Shown in pieces: positions 5,772 through 12,200 of a stretch of 12,200 bases of DNA (its first letter is position 1; each line of letters opens with the position of its first letter). Position numbers and translations under genes: made by a program. The notes beneath the pieces were generated by a model that made no database searches, was not told where the DNA came from, and was given only the letters and a program-made list of their open reading frames with translations. Source of the DNA: JAUWOY01 sp034431315 (GTDB lineage: Bacteria > Chloroflexota > Anaerolineae > VGOG01); NCBI GenBank assembly GCA_034431315.1, contig DAOUDK010000012.1:1-12200 (forward strand), written 5' to 3'.

Positions 5772-6787
5772 TGACGCGTATAAAGCGACAATGGCTAATA
5801 GGAACCGCAATCACTATACTCTCGTTGGCATTAGCTCTGCGGCAAGTGGATGCTCCGAGTATCATTGTGGCTTTCCGAAATGCCCATTATGTCCTAATCG
5901 GTCTAGCTTTTGGTCTGGTAATGGCTTCGACGATAAGCACTGTTGTTCGCTGGCAGGTGCTGCTTGGCCATGGGCCCGGGGGCCTAGGACAACTGTTTCG
6001 TATCTTTATGATCGCACACGTATTTAACGTGGTATATCCAGCCAAATTGGGAACACTCTTGCGCGCTCACCTGGTAGGTGAGATAAGTGATATAGACAAA
6101 GGTTTTGCTATGGGGACCGTGTTGGGTGAGAAGATACTGGATAATACTGTCGGTCTATGTCTAATACTGCTACTGCTTCCTCTCATTCCATCATCACTTT
6201 GGCTACGTAGGATAATCACCGCCGGTGCAGCCACGTTGTTACTTGCGGTAATTGCGTTAATGTTTCTCTCTTGGTTTCATGGGCAACTGCTCTCTGGAGT
6301 GACCCGGCGCATCAACCTGTTTCAACGTGGCTGGTGGACTAAAACGTTGTTAACCTATCTCGGCCAGGGGCTCGAAGGCTTAGCTGCAGCCAACCGGCGC
6401 GAAACCCGTCTATCCGTTCTTCTGTTGACTCTGATCGTGGCGGGGACTAATTGGCTAGTTGCCCAGATTGTCTTGTGGGCCCTGGGGATCCACGTTCCTT
6501 GGGTAGTGGCCCCGCTATTGCTCGGAGTGCTTCAGTGGGGAACTGACGTGCCTTCTGCGCCAGGGAGTATTGGTGTCTTTCACTACTTGTGTGTCCTTAC
6601 CCTCGGTGTATTCGGTGTGGAACCGAGCCTGGCATTCAGCTACGGAGTTATTCTGCATATGCTAATAATGGTGCTGCCGACCTTCATTGGTCTGGCCTGT
6701 CTATGGTCGGCCCGGGCATTCATATGGAGTTGGCGACAACAAGAGGGGACAGTTACACTCTTCACGTCCTTTCGGGAAGTGCCATGA
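5771..6787 (+). CDS. Flippase-like / LPG_synthase_TM-family membrane protein
   Basis: This integral membrane protein of 338 residues belongs to the lysylphosphatidylglycerol synthase TM/UPF0104 (AglD-like) family, often annotated as flippase-like domain protein and common beside polysaccharide glycosyltransferases. Family marks are R60-W61 after the second helix, FNVVYPAKLGTLLR (85-98, the N-x-x-x-P-x-x-x-G-x-x-x-R pattern), GEKILDN with E120 and D124, and a late PSAPGSIGVF followed by a His-containing helix. There are about eight hydrophobic segments. No MprF-type catalytic domain is attached, so lysyl-lipid synthesis is unlikely; a role in lipid-linked sugar handling is inferred from context. 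I prefer the ATG at 5771, overlapping the upstream TGA, over the in-frame GTG at 5747, because the hydrophobic N-terminus begins there and such overlaps indicate translational coupling. A 60-72 bp gap follows before the GT4 gene. Confidence 0.8.
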   Translation: MTRIKRQWLIGTAITILSLALALRQVDAPSIIVAFRNAHYVLIGLAFGLVMASTISTVVRWQVLLGHGPGGLGQLFRIFMIAHVFNVVYPAKLGTLLRAHLVGEISDIDKGFAMGTVLGEKILDNTVGLCLILLLLPLIPSSLWLRRIITAGAATLLLAVIALMFLSWFHGQLLSGVTRRINLFQRGWWTKTLLTYLGQGLEGLAAANRRETRLSVLLLTLIVAGTNWLVAQIVLWALGIHVPWVVAPLLLGVLQWGTDVPSAPGSIGVFHYLCVLTLGVFGVEPSLAFSYGVILHMLIMVLPTFIGLACLWSARAFIWSWRQQEGTVTLFTSFREVP

Positions 6788-6859
6788 CGTAGCTGGAAAC
6801 ACCATCCTGGGTTTGGGTACCGCCGTCGGAGCCCGTTTAACTGCTCATTGCCGATCGCT

Positions 6860-7969
6860 GTGAATATTGCCCTCGTACACGATTTCTTTTGCAATCTCGG
6901 TGGTTCAGATGCCGTAGTCCAGGCACTGCACCAACTGTTCCCGGACGCGCCGGTCTTTACTTTGATCGTGTATGACCGGAATCGGGACGCTGATGTTTTG
7001 CAGGGTATGGAGTTGCGATTTTCATTCCTGCAGCGCATCCCCTGGGCACGGCGGAGTCACCAGCCATTCCTACCTCTGTTTCCAATAGCTATTGAGCAGT
7101 TTGACCTGCGCGACTATGACTTGATCATTAGCAGCAGCCATTCCTGTGCCAAAGGGGTCATCACTCCCCCCGAGACTCTGCACATCTGCTACTGCCATAC
7201 TCCAATGCGCTATGCCTGGGACATGTACCCCGAGTACACCCGGCAGATGGGGTGGCTGGCTCGTGCAGTCACGGCTCTGGTGATGCACTACGTTCGGCTG
7301 TGGGACGTGTTGAGCACCGCGCGAGTGGATCACTTCATCGCCAACTCGCGGTTTGTGGCCCGCCGCATCTGGAAGTACTACCGTCGTGAGGCGACGGTAA
7401 TCCATCCGCCGGTGGACACAACATACTTTACGCCTGAGGATCGAGATGAGGACTATTACCTGGTGGTGTCCCGTTTGACGGGTTACAAACGGATTGACCT
7501 GGCAGTGCTGGCCTTTAACCGCCTGGGGCTTCCCCTACGGATCATCGGTGATGGGCCGGAGCTTCGGCGCTTGCAAGCCCTGGCCGGGCCGAACATCACT
7601 TTCCTCGGTTATCAGTCCCGGACAGTGGTTCGAGAACACTTGGCCCGCTGTCGAGCATTGATCTTCCCTGGAGTGGAGGATTTTGGCATCGTCCCGGTCG
7701 AAGCCCAGGCGACCGGCCGACCGGTCATCGCCTATGCTGCTGGCGGCGCGCTGGAGACGGTGGTGGATGGCGTCACGGGGCTCTTCTTTCGAGAACAGAG
7801 TCCAATTGCTCTGGGTGCAACTGTTGAGCAATTTGAACGAACTGCCTTTGACAAACAGCTTATCCGCGAACACGCCCGCCAATTTGGTGCGGCTCGTTTT
7901 GCAGAACAGATGCGGGCGTTCATCGCGGCGAAGGTAAGTGAGGAGCACGGTTATGTTGCCACGGCATAG
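6860..7969 (+). CDS. Glycosyltransferase family 4 protein (WbaZ-like)
   Basis: This is a cytoplasmic or membrane-associated retaining glycosyltransferase (GT-B fold) of about 369 residues that should add a sugar from a nucleotide donor to a growing lipid-linked oligosaccharide. The N-terminal domain opens with NIALVHDF and a Gly-rich loop, and has DLIISSSHSCAKG and CYCHTPMRYAWDMY, features typical of WbaZ-like mannosyltransferases. The C-terminal GT4 domain shows VVSRLTGYKRIDLA, the GDGPEL nucleotide-binding segment, and the E-x7-E motif with E273 and E281 (EDFGIVPVE). The sugar and linkage cannot be read from sequence. The start is uncertain: GTG at 6860 matches the usual family N-terminus, while TTG at 6848 adds four residues. 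Neither has a convincing Shine-Dalgarno sequence. The gene overlaps the following sugar transferase gene by 17 bp. Confidence 0.88.
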   Translation: MNIALVHDFFCNLGGSDAVVQALHQLFPDAPVFTLIVYDRNRDADVLQGMELRFSFLQRIPWARRSHQPFLPLFPIAIEQFDLRDYDLIISSSHSCAKGVITPPETLHICYCHTPMRYAWDMYPEYTRQMGWLARAVTALVMHYVRLWDVLSTARVDHFIANSRFVARRIWKYYRREATVIHPPVDTTYFTPEDRDEDYYLVVSRLTGYKRIDLAVLAFNRLGLPLRIIGDGPELRRLQALAGPNITFLGYQSRTVVREHLARCRALIFPGVEDFGIVPVEAQATGRPVIAYAAGGALETVVDGVTGLFFREQSPIALGATVEQFERTAFDKQLIREHARQFGAARFAEQMRAFIAAKVSEEHGYVATA

Positions 7970-9350
7970 CTTGGCCGTGAGGCTAAGCCTTCTACTCGGT
8001 GATCTTCTCCTGACGTTGGGGGCACTGCTGCTCGCCGATTTCATTCGGTATCGGGTGCCCTTGGGGCAGGAACCGAGTCCGGCGTATGTCACGCCAAGCA
8101 TCGTTGTGCTCGTCTTGGCCATTTGGGCCTTGGTTTTCTCGGTCTGGGGTGCCTATGATAAACATCACCTCCACGACGCGGGCAAAGAATTCCGAACCAT
8201 TTTCATGGCAGCCACTTTCTCGCTGTTCACCTTGGCTGCCTTTTTCTATTTTCTCAAGATCCAAAACTTCTCACGTCTTCTGTTTTTGTACTTTTATCTG
8301 ATAGACGTGGCAGGGATTGCGGCCTTCCGCCTGGCGATGCGACGTCTGTTCACTCGCCTGCGCCTGCCCGGCTATGGCCGCCGTCGCGTCCTCATCGTGG
8401 GCATCGGCTCAGGGGGGCGTCAACTCGCAGGTCAGTTGCAGAGTTGGACCGACTACGAGGTTCTGGGGTTTGTGGACGACGAGAGCCGGTCAACACAGAC
8501 GATGCCCTTCCCCCACCTGGGTACATTGGCCGAATGTCCCGACATAGTGGCCCGGCACGACGTGGACGAGGTATTTATCACCCTCGGTCGCCATCGGGCC
8601 AGCCTGGCCAGTCTGATACTGGCCTTGCAGCCCCGTGGGGTGAAGATTCGCTTTGTCCCCGACCTGCTGGACATTCTCACCGTGCACACAGCCATCGAGA
8701 ACTTGCGGGGCGTCCCGTTTGTCACCGTCCGTGAACCACCCATCTCCGGTCTCAATGCCATCATCAAGCGAACCTTTGACCTGTGTGGCGCTCTCGTCGG
8801 CCTTGTGCTGTGTGCCCCGCTGATGGTGATCACTGCACTGCTGATCAAGTTGGACTCTCCCGGCATGGTATTCTTCAGGCAGGAGCGAGCCGGCCAGTAC
8901 GGGAGACCTTTCTGGTTGTGGAAATTCCGCACGATGGTGGCCGATGCCGAGCAGCAGTTGCCTCAGTTTGTGGACGTCGAGAAACTTGAGCAGCCAGTGT
9001 TCAAGCTCCCGAACGATCCACGGGTGACGCGGGTGGGGCGTTGGCTGCGCCGAACCAGCCTGGACGAATTGCCCCAGCTCATAAACGTGCTGCGGGGTGA
9101 GATGAGCCTGGTCGGCCCTCGCCCGGAACAGGTGGACCTGGTCAAACGCTACAACTCCTGGCAGGCGCAGCGCCTGCTGGTCAAGCCAGGCATCACCGGC
9201 TCGATGCAGGTGAGCGGCCGTGGTGATTTACCCTTCGAAGAACGGCTAAAACTAGAGTTGGTCTATATCGAGAACTATTCCTTGCGGGAAGATATCAAGA
9301 TTTTGCTAAGAACCATTCCGGCTGTCTTATCCGGTCGAGGGGCCTACTAA
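7953..9350 (+). CDS. Initiating undecaprenyl-phosphate sugar-phosphate transferase (WcaJ/WbaP type)
   Basis: This membrane phosphoglycosyltransferase of 465 residues starts polysaccharide repeat-unit assembly by moving a sugar-1-phosphate from a nucleotide sugar to undecaprenyl phosphate on the cytoplasmic face. It has the full large-PGT layout: about four N-terminal hydrophobic helices (1-130), a Rossmann-like CoA_binding_3 domain with LIVGIGSGG (147-155), and a C-terminal Bac_transf domain from K272-R273-T-F-D. That domain includes FFRQERAGQYGRPFWLWKF, the catalytic Asp-Glu pair D371-E372 (SLDELPQ), SLVGPRPE and KPGITG. Glucose and galactose phosphate are usual substrates in this group, but specificity is not readable here. 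The ATG at 7953 is preceded by AGGAG (7941-7945) seven bases upstream; an in-frame GTG at 7938 is less likely. The start lies inside the GT4 gene and the stop overlaps the next start (TAATG), indicating one operon. Confidence 0.93.
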   Translation: MLPRHSLAVRLSLLLGDLLLTLGALLLADFIRYRVPLGQEPSPAYVTPSIVVLVLAIWALVFSVWGAYDKHHLHDAGKEFRTIFMAATFSLFTLAAFFYFLKIQNFSRLLFLYFYLIDVAGIAAFRLAMRRLFTRLRLPGYGRRRVLIVGIGSGGRQLAGQLQSWTDYEVLGFVDDESRSTQTMPFPHLGTLAECPDIVARHDVDEVFITLGRHRASLASLILALQPRGVKIRFVPDLLDILTVHTAIENLRGVPFVTVREPPISGLNAIIKRTFDLCGALVGLVLCAPLMVITALLIKLDSPGMVFFRQERAGQYGRPFWLWKFRTMVADAEQQLPQFVDVEKLEQPVFKLPNDPRVTRVGRWLRRTSLDELPQLINVLRGEMSLVGPRPEQVDLVKRYNSWQAQRLLVKPGITGSMQVSGRGDLPFEERLKLELVYIENYSLREDIKILLRTIPAVLSGRGAY

Positions 9351-10750
9351 TGCGAGATCGTATGCGTTGGCTACTCTTGTTTATTGCACTAAGCGCTGTA
9401 CGTGGCTTACTCTACAGCGCGGTGCTGTTGCCTTGGCACGCACCCGATGAGCCAGAACACTATGAGTATGTTCGTCTGCTATATGAAAAAGGTCGGCTGG
9501 TTAGTTGGTCTGATATTTCGCCGGCAGTTGAGCAGGAGGTCATCGCGTCCCTGGATCGCTTCAATTTCTGGGAGACGGGCCGTTACCAGCAACAGGGCTC
9601 TACCTTCAGGGAGATATGGGGGCCTGGAGCCCATCAATTGCATCAGCCTCCCTTGGGTTACTTACCGTACCTTGTAGGTCTAATCGTAGCACCAGGTAAT
9701 ATCGCTTTGCAGGTGTATCTGATGCGGCTGATCGCCGTGCTTCTTGGGGTGGTCATCGTTGCTATGAGTTTCTGGGCCGCCTATGAACTCTGGGGACCTG
9801 AATCCATTCTTAGTTTGGCCATTCCTGCCTTTGTTGTTTTCTTGCCTACGTTCACGTCACTCAGTGGAACAATCAACAATGATCATTTGGCAGAAGCGGC
9901 CGTTTCGGTGGTGTTCGTCCTCTGGCTGGTTTCATTCAAACATGGTCTCTCTTTCCTACGGACGTGCGCACTGATCGTGGTCTCTGTGATCGCGCCGCTG
10001 GCCAAGCGAACCGGTTTGCTGCTTGTACCAGTGCACCTGATGGCGGTGATACTCTACCTTCGGCTACATCACCCAAGTATCTTCTCTCGCAAGAAAATTG
10101 TCTTCACCTTAGGTGTTGCTCTACTCATGGTGGGTCTAGTGATCGCGCTTGCTATCGGGGGGCTGACTTGGTTGTCAGAATACGCCCCAGACAAAGCAGA
10201 ATACCTGGTCAAAATCTACCTGTTCTTGCCCTCGGAACAGTTTCCTTTTTCATTAGTGCAGTCCTATTTTAGCGCTGAAGCTTTTGGGCTATATGTCCAC
10301 TATGCACACTTTCTATTCGTGTCATTCTGGGGGCGGTTTGGGTTGCTAAATATCCATTGGCCTGCGCCTTTATATGGCGTTGCAACCATCATCACCGTGG
10401 GAGCGATGACAGGGCTGGTCTTGTTGAGCCTCCGGCCCTTGAAAGGATCTTATCGCCTGCAGGCATGGCAGTCGGCTTCACTTTGGCTATTTGCGTTCAG
10501 CATTGCAGTGCTAATAGCCATGATCTATGCCTATCAAATCCGTGGCTGGGACATGACCCCAATGACCTGGCCACAGGCACGCTATCTCTTTGTAGCAATC
10601 ATTCCGATCGCCATATTATTTGTTCAAGGTTGGTCCGAATTGGTCCCACAGCGTCATCGTACCGCGTGGGTGATCGCTCTGTTAGGCCTTTTGCTATTAC
10701 TCGACACCTTTAGCATAGTCTTTTTGATTATCCCCTACTTCTATGGATAA
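9350..10750 (+). CDS. DUF2142/GT-C-like multipass membrane protein
   Basis: This is a polytopic membrane protein of 466 residues with about 10-12 hydrophobic segments. The first periplasmic loop begins with APDEPEHYEY (D33-E34), which resembles the acidic motif of GT-C glycosyltransferases and the PPDEPAH-type motif of DUF2142. It is followed by a QPPLGYLPY segment and later TINNDHLAE, both patterns of DUF2142 and GT39-like proteins. GT-C enzymes use polyprenyl-phosphate sugars on the outer face of the membrane, so decoration of the exported polysaccharide or a surface protein is a reasonable inference; activity is unproven. The start overlaps the upstream stop (TAATG at 9348-9352), with GAGGGG (9337-9342) as binding site. 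Met5 is an alternative start. The 3' end overlaps the next gene by 8 bp. Base composition is more AT-rich than in the preceding two genes. Confidence 0.7.
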   Translation: MRDRMRWLLLFIALSAVRGLLYSAVLLPWHAPDEPEHYEYVRLLYEKGRLVSWSDISPAVEQEVIASLDRFNFWETGRYQQQGSTFREIWGPGAHQLHQPPLGYLPYLVGLIVAPGNIALQVYLMRLIAVLLGVVIVAMSFWAAYELWGPESILSLAIPAFVVFLPTFTSLSGTINNDHLAEAAVSVVFVLWLVSFKHGLSFLRTCALIVVSVIAPLAKRTGLLLVPVHLMAVILYLRLHHPSIFSRKKIVFTLGVALLMVGLVIALAIGGLTWLSEYAPDKAEYLVKIYLFLPSEQFPFSLVQSYFSAEAFGLYVHYAHFLFVSFWGRFGLLNIHWPAPLYGVATIITVGAMTGLVLLSLRPLKGSYRLQAWQSASLWLFAFSIAVLIAMIYAYQIRGWDMTPMTWPQARYLFVAIIPIAILFVQGWSELVPQRHRTAWVIALLGLLLLLDTFSIVFLIIPYFYG

Positions 10751-12200
10751 AAAGTCGAATGACACGGTGTCCTTCCGCTATCGGATCGCTCTTCTAGGCT
10801 TGCTGAGCCTGATGCTTGTGGGCCTGACACGCCTTGATTTCGCGTCTATACGCGCCTCCCTTGGCACGTCTGTGCAAACATCTCCGTTGCCTATTCATGG
10901 AGAAGCTTTACCCCATGTTACAACAGCAGTTGCTGTAGTCACTAGCACATCTGCCTCGTCCCATACTCCCTCCATCACGCTATCCCAAGGAGTGACCGTT
11001 TATCTCCCCGTTCTCTTTAGGGCTTACGCATCACCAACTCCCACCGCCACGCCGACGTCGACCGATACGCCTACTGCTACGACTACGCCTCTGATCACGG
11101 CGACACCGACAGCCACAGCCACACCTACGAGCACGCCAACGGCCACGCCGACAGTCACGGTCACACGGACGAGTACTCCGGTGAACACGCCGACAGCCAC
11201 TCCAACAGCAACGCGCACACCCGTCCCGCCCTGGGCCATTGACATGGGGTTTCAAGACGCGGACCAAACCTTGCGTGACCTGGCGGCTGGAGCTGGCTTC
11301 CACCTGGCGAGGACGGGCATAAGCTGGTCTTCCATCGAGCCTAATGCGCCGGTGAATGGTGTACACACCTACAACTGGCCTGATAGCCTGTTCAACATCT
11401 ACCGCGCTGACCGGCGGCTGATTCCCTTGGTCGTCATATCGAACAACCCTGGTTGGGCTGTGCCCAGTGGTCAGCGGACCTGTGGTCCCATTAAGTCCTC
11501 ATGTCTGGACGACTTTGGTGAATTCGTGTACCAACTGGTGTCTCGCTATGCGGATGTGACGCCATATTGGGTCTTCTACAACGAGGAGGATCAGTGGGTT
11601 GACCATACGGGTCATTCTGCAGGTGGGTGCTGGGGTGGGCATGGTGATGAGTATGCGCAGATGTTGGCTGTGGCGTGGGATGCGGCTCACAGTGCCAATC
11701 TCCATGCCCAGGTGATCTTCGGTGCGCCAGCTTACGAGCCGCTCTGGTCTAGCGGCTGGGACGTGTGGGATTGGTTCTTCTTCCGGGATGCCTTCCGCTA
11801 CATGCGCGATAACCCGCGGCCGGTGGGGTCGGATTATGTGGACATCATTTCTGCCAACCAGTACACCTTCCGCCGGGAGGAGTGGCAAGGAGCCTTGCCT
11901 CAGAACCAGGACATTGTCGCGAAGTTCCAGCAAGCGAAGAGTGATGCCAATTTTGATCCCAACACACGTGGGGCGTATTCCGTTGCTAGATGGCAGTCGG
12001 AGTATGAATTGGACAAGCCGATGGCAACCGGTGAAGTCGGCTTGCTGGTCGGCAGTTCCAGTGACGAGGAACTCCAAGCCCGGCACGTGGTGCATGTCAA
12101 TGTGAGAGGTCTAGCCGCGGACTTGAAGATCATCATCTGGTTCATGCTGAAGGATTCAGCTTATGGTTTGATACGTGCGGACGGGACACTTCGGCCAGCG
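10743..12200 (+). CDS. Secreted glycoside hydrolase-like protein, 3' truncated by window edge
   Basis: The frame is open for 486 codons from the ATG at 10743 to the window end, so the protein is incomplete. Residues 13-34 form a signal peptide or membrane anchor. A YLPVLFR segment (87-93), frequent in Chloroflexota secreted proteins, precedes a Thr-Pro-Ala-rich linker (97-163). From W164 on, the sequence resembles a TIM-barrel glycoside hydrolase of clan GH-A: ARTGISWSSIEP near the first strands, WVFYNEEDQ with N280-E281 as probable acid/base, and ATGEVG with E431 as probable nucleophile. The 150-residue spacing fits strands beta-4 and beta-7. The GH family (GH39- or GH5-like) and substrate are not determined. 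Its place as the last visible gene of the polysaccharide cluster, overlapping the upstream stop by 8 bp, suggests trimming, releasing or remodelling the polymer. The start lacks a clear Shine-Dalgarno sequence, which fits translational coupling. Confidence 0.78.
   Translation, partial: MDKKSNDTVSFRYRIALLGLLSLMLVGLTRLDFASIRASLGTSVQTSPLPIHGEALPHVTTAVAVVTSTSASSHTPSITLSQGVTVYLPVLFRAYASPTPTATPTSTDTPTATTTPLITATPTATATPTSTPTATPTVTVTRTSTPVNTPTATPTATRTPVPPWAIDMGFQDADQTLRDLAAGAGFHLARTGISWSSIEPNAPVNGVHTYNWPDSLFNIYRADRRLIPLVVISNNPGWAVPSGQRTCGPIKSSCLDDFGEFVYQLVSRYADVTPYWVFYNEEDQWVDHTGHSAGGCWGGHGDEYAQMLAVAWDAAHSANLHAQVIFGAPAYEPLWSSGWDVWDWFFFRDAFRYMRDNPRPVGSDYVDIISANQYTFRREEWQGALPQNQDIVAKFQQAKSDANFDPNTRGAYSVARWQSEYELDKPMATGEVGLLVGSSSDEELQARHVVHVNVRGLAADLKIIIWFMLKDSAYGLIRADGTLRPA
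11031..11231 (+). repeat. Low-complexity ACG/CC-rich tract encoding a Thr-Pro linker
   Basis: About 67 codons encode imperfect repeats of TPTATPTSTP type inside the glycoside hydrolase-like gene. Threonine codons vary (ACG, ACA, ACT, ACC), so the protein repeat is conserved more than the DNA repeat. It forms an extended, possibly O-glycosylated spacer between the N-terminal anchor and the catalytic domain, a layout often seen in Chloroflexota surface enzymes. Confidence 0.85.

Noticed and set aside
11024..11245. Minus-strand ORF with a Val-Gly-Ala repeat protein
   Set aside because: This is the reverse reading of the Thr-Pro linker repeats in the + strand hydrolase gene; the pattern is explained by that linker.
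11499..12105. Open frames on both strands overlapping the right-hand gene (minus 11499-12095, plus 11722-12105)
   Set aside because: The + frame from 10743 runs without a stop to the window end and has signal-peptide, linker and hydrolase motifs; these others overlap it without any recognisable feature.

Overview
The window looks like a chromosomal segment of a Chloroflexota bacterium (Anaerolineae-like). This rests on the secreted protein at the right edge, which has a YLPVLFR segment running straight into a long Thr-Pro linker, and on secreted proteins that end in an SSFVA segment plus a membrane helix. Both styles are common in that phylum, but the assignment is an inference. All recognisable genes lie on the + strand.

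Left part (129-1578): a small secreted protein with one SdrD_B-type beta-sandwich domain and a C-terminal membrane anchor, then an orphan OmpR/PhoB-type response regulator whose receiver lacks several canonical residues. The end of the regulator gene overlaps three TTAACC-type hexamers at an exact 11-bp period. They lie just upstream of a perfect TTGACA-N17-TATAAT promoter.

Centre (1606-4258): this promoter reads into a cyclic-di-GMP-I (GEMM-I) riboswitch with an intrinsic terminator. A 74-codon ORF follows, which looks like a decayed receiver-domain fragment, and then a second, 95%-identical riboswitch plus terminator. Next comes a secreted subtilisin-family (S8) protease with an inhibitor-like propeptide and a C-terminal membrane anchor, closed by a GC-rich hairpin. 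The protease therefore appears to sit behind two c-di-GMP sensors in series.

Right part (4346-12200): a separate promoter starts a tightly packed exopolysaccharide cluster. It encodes a Wzy/O-antigen-ligase-like polymerase, a flippase-like (LPG_synthase_TM) membrane protein, a GT4 glycosyltransferase, a WcaJ/WbaP-type initiating sugar-phosphate transferase, a DUF2142/GT-C-like membrane protein, and the N-terminal 486 codons of a secreted clan GH-A-like glycoside hydrolase that runs off the window.

Taken together, the region resembles a surface and biofilm locus: polysaccharide synthesis next to a c-di-GMP-gated cell-surface protease and a candidate surface protein. The tandem riboswitch block with its associated regulator and repeats is the most unusual part.
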